Of a DNA stretch of 17,901 nucleotides, positions 6,697-14,730 are shown piece after piece. How positions within the stretch are numbered: the first letter of the stretch is position 1; every line of letters begins with the position of its first letter. The DNA is from Nitrospirota bacterium (lineage in GTDB: Bacteria > Nitrospirota > UBA9217). Where the stretch lies: contig JAAXXJ010000032.1 in the NCBI GenBank assembly GCA_013334545.1, forward strand, positions 1 through 17,901, read 5' to 3'. Both the position numbers and the translations under genes were made by a program. Under the pieces are notes generated by a model. The model was not told where the DNA came from and made no database searches. It worked only from the letters and a program-made list of their open reading frames with translations.

Positions 6697-8577
6697 ATGA
6701 AAAAGGTACCTGTGATCGTATTCCTGATGTTCGTGCTCATTTCTTCGCTGGCCTTTGCCGACAAGCCCCTGGGCCCGGTGGAGATGACCTCGATCGATGA
6801 GCTGGCCTATACTATCGCCTCGTACTTCCCGAAGGTGCATGGCGAGGTGACGGCGGTGCATGGCGACCGGCTCACCGTCTCCCTGGGAGAGAAGAACGGG
6901 CTCCTTCCCGGCATGGTCCTGACGGTCTGGCGGGACGGCAGCAATATCCTGCACCCGGTGACCGGGGCCGTCATCGGCCGTGTCGAGGATGAGGTCGGGA
7001 CGATCGAGGTGGTGAGCGTCAAGGAAACAACGTCCGAAGCCGTGGTGAAAAAGCAGGTGAAGGAGCCGAAAGCTGGTGACCGGGCGAGGATCACGCCGAA
7101 AAAGATCAGCATCGCCGTCCTGCCGCTCCAGAGCGAACGGCCTGATATCATCCAGGGTCTTGCCGAACGCCTGGGCGAGCTGGGCAGGTTCACGGTGCTG
7201 GGGAACGACAAGGTCTCGGCGTTCCTGAAGGACCGGAAACAGCGGGACGCTTCTCTGGTCAAGGAGATGGGCAGTACCTTCAACCTCGATGCGGTTGTGG
7301 CCGTGGGCATATTCCCCACGGAGGGGAAGTATATCGTCACCGGCAGGATCTTCACTGCCGACGACGCAAAGCCCATCGACACGATCGTGGCGTCCCTGAA
7401 CCTCACCTCGAAGCGCGAAGCGCTGGGCGATGTCCGGCCGTTCTTCGCTCCAGGAAAGGACACATCAGGTAAGACGCCGGTGCCGGCATCGGCTCCGGCT
7501 CTGGCTCTGGCTTCAGCGTCGGCGCTGGCCCTGGTAAAAGACGCTTCGGGCAAGATGCCGGACCTGCCGGCAGACGCCCGGTATTTTGTCCTTGCCGACC
7601 TTGACGGGGAAGGTGCAGTCGAGTACGTTTTCTCCGATGAGAAAAAGCTCTCGGTGTACCGGGCCGAGGCATCGGGGTGGAAGGAAATAGGGAAGGAGCG
7701 CGTCGACAGAAAAGAGCAGGAAATGCAGCAGTTCCACATCGATGTCGCCGATATCAACGGGAACGGACACCCTGAGATCTTCGTGACGCGCATGCTCGAC
7801 GGGAGGGTCTCTTCCTATGTTGTTGAGTTCGAGAACGGCTCCTTCCGACGGATCGCGGACATCCCCGGATTCCTGCGGGTGGTTAGATATCCCGGCAGGG
7901 GGACGGTGCTGATCGGGCAGGAGTATTCCCAGGACAGCTTCTATGCCGGCCAACCCCGGGAATATGGCTGGTCCGGAAACACCTATACGGCCGGCGCGCC
8001 GTTCGTCCTCCCCAAGGGGACCGACCTGTACAGCTTCGTGTTCGCGGATTTCGGCGAAGGACGCCCGAACCTGGTCTCTTTTGACAGCGACAGCAAGCTG
8101 GTGGTGTATTCCGGCGAGACCCGCATCTGGAAGAGCGAAGAGCGGTATCTCACGGTCGAGACGGTGCTGACCAAGCCCCTGACCGGCACTGATGCGGCAT
8201 TGGCGGGTGATTCTGCCGAGTTCAACAAGGCAAACATCCTGCCAGGGCCCATCATGGACAAGAGCCGGCTGATGCGGATCAACGGCCGGATAGTTCCTGT
8301 CGATCTGTCCCGGAGCGGCAAGGACGACCTCGTCGTGGCGAAGAACACGCCGGCGTCCTTTTTCGGCGGGTACAAGGGAGGGGAGCTGGAGATCCTGACC
8401 TGGACCGGCACGAGGCTTGAGCCGCGTTGGAACGCCAAGGACCTGCCCGGACCAGTCCTCGACATCCAGGTACTCGGGCCGGACAATGCGGGCGTGCAGG
8501 TCACCGGCCTGGTCAAGGTGTCCAGCGGGCCCTTCAGCAAGAACACGGTGCGGGTGGAGAAATTCGAGGGAAAGTAA
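6697..8577 (+). CDS. Exported FlgT-C/TolB-like and FG-GAP (VCBS) repeat protein
   Basis: This is a 626-residue exported protein with a clear Sec signal peptide: MKK, a hydrophobic stretch, and cleavage predicted after AFA at residue 21. Residues about 47-133 (HGEVTAVHGDRLTV ... GLLPGM ... GAVIGRVEDEVG) resemble the C-terminal domain of FlgT-type proteins. Residues about 137-245 (ISIAVLPLQ ... LGRFTVLGNDKV) resemble TolB-N/CsgG-like periplasmic domains. A low-complexity Ala/Pro/Leu/Ser linker (about 260-280) lies between two similar KD-S-G-K-P segments. The C-terminal half carries FG-GAP/VCBS-like blades with D-x-D/N-x-G-x-x-E motifs at about 300-310 (ADLDGEGAVEY) and 351-361 (ADINGNGHPEIF), and another at about 453. 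It is probably periplasmic or at the outer membrane; its function is unknown. AAGAGGA at 6684-6690 is the ribosome binding site. It precedes uppS but is probably not functionally linked to it. Confidence 0.75.
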   Translation: MKKVPVIVFLMFVLISSLAFADKPLGPVEMTSIDELAYTIASYFPKVHGEVTAVHGDRLTVSLGEKNGLLPGMVLTVWRDGSNILHPVTGAVIGRVEDEVGTIEVVSVKETTSEAVVKKQVKEPKAGDRARITPKKISIAVLPLQSERPDIIQGLAERLGELGRFTVLGNDKVSAFLKDRKQRDASLVKEMGSTFNLDAVVAVGIFPTEGKYIVTGRIFTADDAKPIDTIVASLNLTSKREALGDVRPFFAPGKDTSGKTPVPASAPALALASASALALVKDASGKMPDLPADARYFVLADLDGEGAVEYVFSDEKKLSVYRAEASGWKEIGKERVDRKEQEMQQFHIDVADINGNGHPEIFVTRMLDGRVSSYVVEFENGSFRRIADIPGFLRVVRYPGRGTVLIGQEYSQDSFYAGQPREYGWSGNTYTAGAPFVLPKGTDLYSFVFADFGEGRPNLVSFDSDSKLVVYSGETRIWKSEERYLTVETVLTKPLTGTDAALAGDSAEFNKANILPGPIMDKSRLMRINGRIVPVDLSRSGKDDLVVAKNTPASFFGGYKGGELEILTWTGTRLEPRWNAKDLPGPVLDIQVLGPDNAGVQVTGLVKVSSGPFSKNTVRVEKFEGK

Positions 8578-8592
8578 CCGGAGAACAGAGAC

Positions 8593-8620
8593 CGCTTCCA
8601 ATGAAGCGTGGATCTCACGC
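8593..8620 (+). other. Two overlapping small hairpins between the FG-GAP gene and uppS
   Basis: A perfect 6-bp stem with a CAAT loop (CGCTTC/GAAGCG, 8593-8608) overlaps a second 5-bp stem (GCGTG/CACGC, 8606-8620). The two cannot form fully at the same time. There is no U-tract. This may be a weak structural element in the 91-base gap; function is not established. Confidence 0.3.
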
Positions 8621-8668
8621 ACGTCAACAGGGGCGGAGGCCTCGAATCGAACAACGGGACAGAAGGCA

Positions 8669-9460
8669 ATGAGGAAGAAGGAACCCAGCATAACGGAGCT
8701 CAGGGCGCTGCTAGATGCGGGCAGCATGCCCCGGCATGTGGCCATCATCATGGACGGCAACGGGCGCTGGGCGGTGCGGCGCGGCATGCCGAGGATCATG
8801 GGGCACAAGCGGGGGGCAGAAACGGTACGGAACGTGGTGGAGCAGTGCCGGAAGCTCGGCATCGGGGTCCTGACGCTGTACGCCTTTTCCGACGAGAACT
8901 GGGGGAGGCCGCGGCAGGAAGTGAGCTTTCTCATGAACATGCTCGGGGGCTACCTCCGGTCCGAGATCGCGACGATGAAGACGAACGGCATCCGGTTCCG
9001 TACCATCGGCAGGACCGAACGGCTCCCGAAAACGGCGCAGAAGTGGGTCGAGAAGGCCGTCTCGGAGACGGCCGGGAATACCGGCATGATACTGAACCTT
9101 GCGCTGTCCTACGGCGGAAGAGGCGAGATCCTCGAAGCCGTACGGCGGCTTCGGTCCTCTGCAGGCATCCCCGCGGACCTCGACGAGGCACAGTTCTCAT
9201 CATATCTCGATACGGCGGGGCTGCCCGATCCGGACTTGATCGTCCGCACGAGCGGGGAGAAGCGGATCAGCAACTTCCTGCTGTGGCAGGCTGCATACGC
9301 CGAGCTTTATTTCACCGATGTCCTCTGGCCGGACTTCAATGAGAAGGAACTGCTCGCCGCACTCCTTGATTACCAGGGGCGGCAGCGCCGCTTCGGCCTC
9401 ACCGAGGAGCAGCTCGAACCCAGGAGCGAGCGCAAGCCCCGCAGATTGCTGCCGGGTTAG
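8669..9460 (+). CDS. uppS: Undecaprenyl diphosphate synthase (cis-prenyltransferase)
   Basis: The enzyme condenses farnesyl diphosphate with eight isopentenyl diphosphates to make undecaprenyl diphosphate, the lipid carrier for peptidoglycan and other envelope polymers. The protein has 263 residues from the ATG at 8669, the normal family size being about 240-260. The motif HVAIIMDGNGRWA (residues 23-35) carries the catalytic, Mg-binding Asp29. GHKRGAE (45-51), YAFSDENWGRP (71-81) and the C-terminal DLIVRTSGEKRISNFLLWQ substrate-binding block are all present. The open frame extends back to 8417, but that part overlaps the preceding gene in another frame and has no family similarity. The Shine-Dalgarno sequence is weak (AGAAGG just before the ATG). 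It is the first gene of the uppS-cdsA-dxr-rseP-ispG run. Confidence 0.97.
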   Translation: MRKKEPSITELRALLDAGSMPRHVAIIMDGNGRWAVRRGMPRIMGHKRGAETVRNVVEQCRKLGIGVLTLYAFSDENWGRPRQEVSFLMNMLGGYLRSEIATMKTNGIRFRTIGRTERLPKTAQKWVEKAVSETAGNTGMILNLALSYGGRGEILEAVRRLRSSAGIPADLDEAQFSSYLDTAGLPDPDLIVRTSGEKRISNFLLWQAAYAELYFTDVLWPDFNEKELLAALLDYQGRQRRFGLTEEQLEPRSERKPRRLLPG

Positions 9461-9502
9461 CAAGCGATGAGGATAACCATGCTGCCCTGACGATCGAAAA
9501 TC

Positions 9503-9522
9503 CCCTGCAGCTGGCTGTAGGG
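9503..9522. repeat. Intergenic hairpin repeat, copy 1 (CCCTGCAGC type)
   Basis: CCCTGCAGC at 9503-9511 pairs with GCTGTAGGG at 9514-9522 (nine pairs, one G-U) around a two-base centre. It is followed by AGCTTCA. A near-identical element with the same flank (GGGAGCT) occurs at 17697-17715. It lies in the 132-base gap between uppS and cdsA. This could be a REP-like element or a processing/termination hairpin; there is no clear U-run. Confidence 0.5.
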
Positions 9523-9592
9523 AGCTTCACTGCAGTTGCGGCGGCCGCCCCGGCCCTCTGCGCTCAAATCCCGGCAGAAACGGAGACCCTGT

Positions 9593-10396
9593 ATGAGCAC
9601 GACCCGTGTCCTGAGCAGTCTCGCGCTGGTCCCCATCCTGTTCGTCGTGGTCTGGCTCCTGCCGCCCGCGTATTTCACCGGCTTGGCGGTCTGCGCGGCC
9701 GCCATGGGACAGTACGAACTGTACGGCATGGCAAAGGCTCGGGGCGTCATGCCGCAGACCGCGGCCGGCATCGTGCTCGGGTCCCTGATCGTCATTAATT
9801 TCTACCGCCCGCTTTACCCGTACGTGGGCGGGCCCTTGTTCTGGACCACGCTGTGCATACTAGCGGTCATGGTCATACGGCTCTTTTCCCGACGGGCCGT
9901 GGAGGGGGCCCTTGAGGACATTGCGGTCACGACGGCAGGCATCTTCTACGTCGCACTACTGTTCGGGTTCCAGGTCGCGATCCTTGCAGGCGGTCCCGGG
10001 AAGAGGTGGCTGGTGTTCCTGTACCTGGTGATCTGGGCATCGGACACGGGGGCGTACTATGTAGGGACGGCCTTCGGCAGGCACCGTCTCTACGAGAAGA
10101 TCAGCCCCAAGAAGAGCATTGAGGGGCTTATGGGCGGGATACTGGCGTCCATGATCATTGCGCTGCTCTGCAAAGTGTGGCTCGTGCCGTCGGTCAGCCT
10201 CCTCGAAGCCGTGGTCCTCGGAGCTTTCCTTGCGGCAGTCGGCACCGTGGGAGATCTTGTTGAGTCGCTCATAAAGCGGAGCGCCGGGGTCAAGGACTCC
10301 GGATCCCTCATCCCGGGGCATGGCGGTATCCTGGACCGCATGGACAGCATGCTCTTCGCCGCTCCGGTGCTGTTCTACTATCTGAGAATGAGATGA
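9593..10396 (+). CDS. cdsA: Phosphatidate cytidylyltransferase (CDP-diglyceride synthase)
   Basis: CdsA converts phosphatidic acid plus CTP to CDP-diacylglycerol, the precursor of all phospholipid head groups, at the inner membrane. The 267-residue protein has multiple transmembrane segments (for example around 8-30, 50-70, 80-98, 105-130, 170-192 and 205-222). The CdsA signature is complete near the C-terminus: S-L-I-K-R-S-A-G-V-K-D-S-G-S-L-I-P-G-H-G-G-I-L-D-R-M-D, which contains the metal-binding aspartates. The start at 9593 is supported by CGGAG eight bases upstream and by the family N-terminus; the frame open to 9536 is Arg/Pro-rich and not part of the protein. It stands in its usual place between uppS and dxr. 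Confidence 0.96.
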   Translation: MSTTRVLSSLALVPILFVVVWLLPPAYFTGLAVCAAAMGQYELYGMAKARGVMPQTAAGIVLGSLIVINFYRPLYPYVGGPLFWTTLCILAVMVIRLFSRRAVEGALEDIAVTTAGIFYVALLFGFQVAILAGGPGKRWLVFLYLVIWASDTGAYYVGTAFGRHRLYEKISPKKSIEGLMGGILASMIIALLCKVWLVPSVSLLEAVVLGAFLAAVGTVGDLVESLIKRSAGVKDSGSLIPGHGGILDRMDSMLFAAPVLFYYLRMR

Positions 10397-10493
10397 GGAA
10401 CGTCCGGGAGACAGGGGGCGGGAGACCGCATATCCATATAGAAGAGGACCGCTTGCATCTTCCGTATTTTCCCCTGACCCCCGACCCTGCATT

Positions 10494-11666
10494 ATGAAGA
10501 AGATCGCCATACTCGGTTCTACCGGCTCCATCGGCACCTCGACGCTCGCGGTCGCGGAGCAATTCCCGGACCGGTTCAAGGTCGTGGCCATTGCCGGAGG
10601 GAACAACAGAGAGCTCCTGGAATCGCAGATCCGGAGGTTCAGACCGTCCCTTGCGGCCATCGCGGACGCGAAGGCCGCGGAATCCCTGCGGAAAAAATGC
10701 AATGATATGAAGGTCAGGATCGTCTCGGGCGTGGAAGGGATGATCGAGGTGGCGACGGCGGAGGCGGCGGACATCACCGTGTCCGCCATCGTAGGCACCG
10801 CGGGTCTGGTGCCCACCATTGCGGCTATCCAGGCAGGCAAGGACATCGCCCTGGCGAACAAGGAGGTGCTCGTCACCGCCGGGGAGCTGGTCATGGCGGA
10901 GTCCCGCAGATGGAACGTAAGGCTCTTCCCGGTGGACAGCGAGCACAGCGCCATCTTCCAGTGCCTTCATTCGGGACAGCGCGGAGACGTGAAGCGGCTC
11001 ATTCTTACCGCGTCGGGCGGTCCGTTCCGGAACCATTCGAAGGATGACCTTACGAAGGTGAGGCTTGCCGAGGCGCTCAAGCACCCGAACTGGAGCATGG
11101 GCAGGAAGATCACCATCGATTCGGCCACGCTCATGAACAAGGGGCTCGAGGTGATCGAGGCGCACTGGCTCTTCGGCATGGCACCGGAACAGATCAAGGT
11201 GCTGGTCCACCCTCAGAGCATCGTGCATTCGCTCGTGGAGTACCGGGACGGATCCGTCGTTGCCCAGCTCGGCATGCCCGACATGAAAGGGCCCATTGCC
11301 TACGCGCTATCCTATCCAGAGCGGCTTCCCGATGTGTCGCCGAGCCTTGATCTTGCGTCCATCGCCACGCTTACCTTCCAGGAGCCGGACCGGGACCTGT
11401 TCCCCTGCCTGGGCTACGCCTATGATGCGCTCAAAGCCGGAGGCAGCATGCCGGCCGTCCTGTCCGCGGCCAACGAGGTGGCGGTCAGATATTTTCTGGA
11501 GGAGAAGATCGGGTTCCTCGATGTCCCCCGGGTCCTGAAGCTCGCCATGGAGGCCCACGCACCGGTTTCCTTCAAGACCGTGGACGAGGTGCTCAAGGCG
11601 GACCTCTGGGCGCGGAGGGAAGCGGAAAAGATCATTGCGGATCGTGGATTGCGGATTGCATATTAA
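10494..11666 (+). CDS. dxr: 1-deoxy-D-xylulose 5-phosphate reductoisomerase
   Basis: This enzyme carries out the first committed step of the MEP isoprenoid pathway: NADPH-dependent rearrangement and reduction of DXP to 2-C-methyl-D-erythritol 4-phosphate. The protein has 390 residues, close to the family norm. The NADPH-binding loop GSTGSIG is at residues 8-14. NKEVLVTAG (122-130), the metal ligands in PVDSEHSA (Asp148, Glu150), TASGGPF (172-178) and NKGLEVIEAHWLFG (215-228, with metal ligand Glu219) are all present. The start is the family start, yet there is no Shine-Dalgarno sequence: the bases before ATG are pyrimidine-rich (ACCCTGCATT). The 97-base gap to cdsA holds G-rich and then C-rich segments that could fold on each other. 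The downstream gap carries inverted repeat copy B. Confidence 0.97.
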   Translation: MKKIAILGSTGSIGTSTLAVAEQFPDRFKVVAIAGGNNRELLESQIRRFRPSLAAIADAKAAESLRKKCNDMKVRIVSGVEGMIEVATAEAADITVSAIVGTAGLVPTIAAIQAGKDIALANKEVLVTAGELVMAESRRWNVRLFPVDSEHSAIFQCLHSGQRGDVKRLILTASGGPFRNHSKDDLTKVRLAEALKHPNWSMGRKITIDSATLMNKGLEVIEAHWLFGMAPEQIKVLVHPQSIVHSLVEYRDGSVVAQLGMPDMKGPIAYALSYPERLPDVSPSLDLASIATLTFQEPDRDLFPCLGYAYDALKAGGSMPAVLSAANEVAVRYFLEEKIGFLDVPRVLKLAMEAHAPVSFKTVDEVLKADLWARREAEKIIADRGLRIAY

Positions 11667-11681
11667 AGAAAATAGCGCTGG

Positions 11682-11779
11682 AACCGCCAAGGCGCAAAGG
11701 TCGCGAAGGAGATCTTGGATGCTTATAGTGATGCAAAAGACCTGTTGTTGACGTCCTTCGCGCTCTTCGCTTCGCGGTT
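11682..11779. repeat. Imperfect intergenic inverted repeat, copy B
   Basis: The left arm AACCGCCAAGGCGCAAAG starts at 11682 and continues GTCGCGAAGGA. The right arm, 11754-11779, ends CTTCGCTTCGCGGTT and is an imperfect reverse complement. This aaccgccaaggcgc-type element is a known style of dispersed intergenic repeat in delta-proteobacteria, cyanobacteria and others. It sits directly upstream of the rseP ribosome binding site (GAGGAG, 11792-11797). A sister copy (C) lies on the other side of rseP. Confidence 0.65.
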
Positions 11780-11803
11780 AACATTCTTTCCTGAGGAGTT
11801 GAA

Positions 11804-13087
11804 ATGACCTTAGTATATTTTTTGATCGTGATCGGCATCCTCGTATTCGTGCATGAACTCGGCCACTTCATCATGGCGAAGCGGGCCGGCGTGCGCGTGG
11901 AGAAGTTCTCCCTCGGCATGGGGCCGAAACTGTTCGGCTACAAGAAGGGCGATACGGACTACATCATTTCGGCGCTTCCGCTCGGAGGGTACGTGAAGAT
12001 GGCCGGCGAGAACCCCGATGAGGAGCCCACGGGCGCGCAGGACGAGTTCCCGTCCAAGACCGTCTGGCAGCGCGCAAAGATCGCCGCGGCCGGCTCCCTC
12101 ACCAACATCGTGCTCGCCTTCCTGCTGATGCCGTTGGTGTTCATGGTCGGCACCTACGCCGAAGGCCCGGCGAAGGTCGGGTACGTGGAAAAGGGATCTC
12201 CCGCAGAGAAGGCCGGGTTCCAGGCGGGCGACGTGATCAAGGAGATCAACGGCAGGCGGATCAGCGACTGGACCAAGGCCCTGACGCTCATCGCGGTGAA
12301 TCCCGATACGGACGTTGCGGTCACGCTGGACCGGAGCGGCGAGAAGAAGGTCCTCGCGCTCCGGCCCGAGGCGGTCTCGGAGCTCCGGATCGGCTCCTCG
12401 GGGCTCATGCCGGACATGCCGGCCGAGATCGGCAGGCTCCGGCCCGGACTTCCCGCGGAAAAGGCCGGCCTCAGGGTGAACGACAAGATCCTCGCGGTCA
12501 ACGGCAAAACAATCTATCACTGGAACCAGTTCTCGCTCACGGTGAAAGAGAGCGAGGGCAAGGACCTTCTGATCCTCCTGTCGCGCGAGGGGAAGCGCGC
12601 GGAGAAGACCATCAAGCCCGTCATGGACGGCGGGAGATTCGTCATCGGCGTTGAACCAGCTGTCCGGCTGGTCTTCAAGAAGTACGGCTTCTTCGAGTCC
12701 GTGCAGATGGGATTCACCAAGACCTTGGAGACCGCTGACCTGACCTTCATCACGCTCAAAAAACTGTTCACATTCTCGCTCTCCATCAAGACGCTGGGCG
12801 GGCCGGTTATGATCGCCCAGATGTCGGGGCAGGCCGCTGCGGCGGGGCTTTCAGCCTTCATCGCTCTCATGGCGACCATCAGTCTTTCCCTCGGCATGCT
12901 GAACCTGCTGCCCATTCCGGTGCTTGACGGAGGCATGCTCCTGTTCCTCGCCATCGAGGCGGTCCGGAAGCGGCCCCTGAGCCAGAAGGTCATGGAGGTC
13001 AGTCAGGGCATCGGCGCGGCGCTCCTGATCACCCTCATCGCGGTGGTGTCGTACAACGATGTGATGCGATTGTTCTTCAGGAAGTAG
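11804..13087 (+). CDS. rseP: RIP zinc metalloprotease, site-2 protease RseP
   Basis: RseP is an intramembrane zinc protease that cleaves anti-sigma factors and remnant signal peptides in the envelope stress pathway. The 427-residue protein starts with a transmembrane helix carrying H-E-L-G-H (residues 17-21; two His ligands and catalytic Glu18). It has two tandem periplasmic PDZ domains, one starting around residue 125 (GYVEKGSPAEKAGFQAGD) and the second around residue 205 (RLRPGLPAEKAGLRVNDK). The C-terminal LNLLPIPVLDGG supplies the third ligand, Asp375, followed by a last membrane helix. A good ribosome binding site, GAGGAG, precedes the ATG. It is flanked on both sides by copies of the same inverted repeat family. 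The gene is in its usual location between dxr and ispG/proS. Confidence 0.97.
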   Translation: MTLVYFLIVIGILVFVHELGHFIMAKRAGVRVEKFSLGMGPKLFGYKKGDTDYIISALPLGGYVKMAGENPDEEPTGAQDEFPSKTVWQRAKIAAAGSLTNIVLAFLLMPLVFMVGTYAEGPAKVGYVEKGSPAEKAGFQAGDVIKEINGRRISDWTKALTLIAVNPDTDVAVTLDRSGEKKVLALRPEAVSELRIGSSGLMPDMPAEIGRLRPGLPAEKAGLRVNDKILAVNGKTIYHWNQFSLTVKESEGKDLLILLSREGKRAEKTIKPVMDGGRFVIGVEPAVRLVFKKYGFFESVQMGFTKTLETADLTFITLKKLFTFSLSIKTLGGPVMIAQMSGQAAAAGLSAFIALMATISLSLGMLNLLPIPVLDGGMLLFLAIEAVRKRPLSQKVMEVSQGIGAALLITLIAVVSYNDVMRLFFRK

Positions 13088-13117
13088 GAAAGAGAAATGC
13101 GAAAGGAAGAGCGATTG

Positions 13118-13203
13118 AACCGCCAAGACGCGAAGGTCGCCAAGGTATATCTGAAACAGAAAGGATATTGATCCTCTTAGCGTCCTTTGCGCCTTCGCGG
13201 TGA
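13118..13203. repeat. Imperfect intergenic inverted repeat, copy C
   Basis: The left arm AACCGCCAAGACGCGAAGG begins at 13118 and continues TCGCCAAGG. The right arm is CTTAGCGTCCTTTGCGCC followed by TTCGCGGTGA, ending at 13203. The arms are imperfect reverse complements, and the left arm closely matches the left arm of copy B. It fills the rseP-ispG gap up to about 30 bases before the ispG start, so any ispG leader would contain its stem-loop. Confidence 0.65.
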
Positions 13204-13234
13204 AAGCTTTCGTCTTGCCTCTGCCTTGCTCATT

Positions 13235-14320
13235 ATGAACCCCATTCCCCGCAAGAAGACCCGCCAGATAACGCTCGGTCCTGTGAAGATCGGTGGGGGC
13301 GCGCCGGTGGTGGTGCAGTCCATGTGCAACACGAACACCCGGGATGTCGCGGCGACGCTGGCACAGATCGGTCGGCTTGAGGCCGCCGGCTGTGAGGTCG
13401 TGCGGCTCGCGGTGCCGGACGGGGACGCTGCGAAGGCGCTCGGGCAGATCAGGAAGGGAACAAAGGTCCCCCTGGTCGCGGACATCCATTTCAGCCATAC
13501 CCTCGCGATGGAAGCAGTCAAGCAGGGCGTGGACGGGCTCAGGATCAACCCGGGCAATATCGGCGGCAAGGACAAGGTCAGCGAGGTCGTGAAGGCCTGC
13601 AAGGAAAAGAAGATTCCCATCCGCATCGGCGTGAACGCCGGCTCGCTCGAAAAGCATCTGCTCGAGAAGTACGGCCATCCCACGCCCGAGGCCATCGTCG
13701 AGAGCGCCTTCGGCCATATCCGCATCCTCGAGGACCTGGATTACCGGGAGGTCAAGGTCTCGCTCAAGGCATCGGACGTGCTCACGACGGTTGAGGCGTA
13801 CCGGCTCTTCGCGAAGCGGTCGGAATACCCCGTGCACATCGGCATTTCCGAGGCGGGGACCATCCACGCCGGCACGATCAAGTCGAGCGTGGGCCTCGGC
13901 ATCCTGCTGTCCGAAGGCATTGGAGATACCATGAGGGTCTCGCTCACCGCAGACCCGGTCGAGGAGGTACGCGTCGCCTATGAAATATTGAAATCCCTCA
14001 AGGTCCGGCAGCGCGGCGTGAACCTCATCTCCTGCCCCACTTGCGGCAGGACCGAGATCAACATCATCGGCCTCGCCGAAGAGGTGGAGCGGCGGCTCAG
14101 TCACATCAAGGAGCCGCTCACGGTGGCGGTCATGGGCTGCGTGGTGAACGGCCCCGGCGAGGCGAGCGAGGCGGACATCGGCATCGCCGGCGGCAAAGGC
14201 ACGGGGCTCTTGTTCAAGCACGGGGAGATCGTGAAGAAGTTCCCCGAGAAGGAACTCGCGGACGTGCTGGTGAAGGAAGTGGAAGAGATGGCTCGAGTAA
14301 AAGAAGCGAAGAAAGTGTAG
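13235..14320 (+). CDS. ispG: 4-hydroxy-3-methylbut-2-enyl diphosphate synthase (flavodoxin/ferredoxin)
   Basis: IspG (GcpE) is a [4Fe-4S] enzyme of the MEP pathway. It reductively opens methylerythritol cyclodiphosphate to HMBPP. The 361-residue protein is the short bacterial form: a TIM barrel (IGGGAPVVVQSM near the start; ADIHF, GLRINPGN, RIGVNAGSL, HIGISEAGT) plus a C-terminal cluster domain. Cluster ligands are Cys267 and Cys270 in CPTCGR, Cys302 in GCVVNGPGE and Glu309. The start at 13235 (MNPIPRKKTRQ) fits the family. The frame runs back to 13187, but that part is repeat copy C sequence. No Shine-Dalgarno sequence is seen before the ATG (TTGCTCATT). It depends on Fe-S assembly, which may connect with the NifU-like gene a few kilobases downstream. 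Confidence 0.97.
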   Translation: MNPIPRKKTRQITLGPVKIGGGAPVVVQSMCNTNTRDVAATLAQIGRLEAAGCEVVRLAVPDGDAAKALGQIRKGTKVPLVADIHFSHTLAMEAVKQGVDGLRINPGNIGGKDKVSEVVKACKEKKIPIRIGVNAGSLEKHLLEKYGHPTPEAIVESAFGHIRILEDLDYREVKVSLKASDVLTTVEAYRLFAKRSEYPVHIGISEAGTIHAGTIKSSVGLGILLSEGIGDTMRVSLTADPVEEVRVAYEILKSLKVRQRGVNLISCPTCGRTEINIIGLAEEVERRLSHIKEPLTVAVMGCVVNGPGEASEADIGIAGGKGTGLLFKHGEIVKKFPEKELADVLVKEVEEMARVKEAKKV

Positions 14321-14730
14321 CAGATAGGGCTTTTTGATAGACATAATAAGTGCAATAATAAATGGGAAAATCGGTAATGGCGTATTATAGCATCAACAGG
14401 CCTAATAGAACTGTTGCATTGCATAGGGCGGACTGTGCGCACATTCCACGCGAAGGACTGAGGCAATGCGGTTGTGGCGCCAGGGGCAAAAGCGGCGACT
14501 AAAAGCGGTACTGTGAAACGCACATTGACTTGGAAAGAATCCGTTCCTTGATGCGCAACAGGCAATGGGCGGTACTTCTCTGCGATAGTTGCTATGGAGC
14601 TTGGAACTATAGCTCCAGCACCCTTGAGTGCTTCTTGGAAAAGATTTGTTACGTATCTGTATCAACGATGAAAGCTCCAGTACATAACCATTCAGGGGTG
14701 AATGGTATTCAGTCGTATGTAGGAGGTGGC
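14321..14730. other. 410-base AT-richer non-coding stretch after ispG
   Basis: I see no complete gene or RNA gene here. The segment has several short inverted matches, for example CAACAG/CTGTTG near 14395-14416 and GCATTGC/GCAATGC around 14417-14470. There is no clear intrinsic terminator for ispG. A fairly good ribosome binding site for the next gene (AGGAGGTGG, 14721-14729) ends the stretch. A frame on the plus strand is open from 14530 through the following gene, but the part before 14731 looks non-coding. The composition change from the GC-rich ispG suggests inserted DNA. Confidence 0.5.

Noticed and set aside
8417..8668. N-terminal extension of UppS to 8417
   Set aside because: The extension overlaps the end of the FG-GAP gene in another frame, lacks family similarity and would make the protein about 80 residues too long.
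7513..8940. 475-codon antisense frame opposite the FG-GAP gene and uppS
   Set aside because: It spans two real genes and their gap; composition is typical of GC-driven antisense frames.
12851..14344. 497-codon antisense frame opposite rseP and ispG
   Set aside because: It is a shadow of two well-supported genes, rich in Asp/Arg/His/Leu without domain similarity.
14334..14361. Possible promoter TTGATA-16-TAATAA after ispG
   Set aside because: The -10 matches the consensus at only half of its positions, the spacing is not optimal and it lies about 370 bases before the next start.
44..14408. Similar AACAGGCCTAWTAG words near 50 and near 14395
   Set aside because: There is a 13 of 14 match, but the flanks do not align, so chance is likely; I do not call it an attachment site or repeat.
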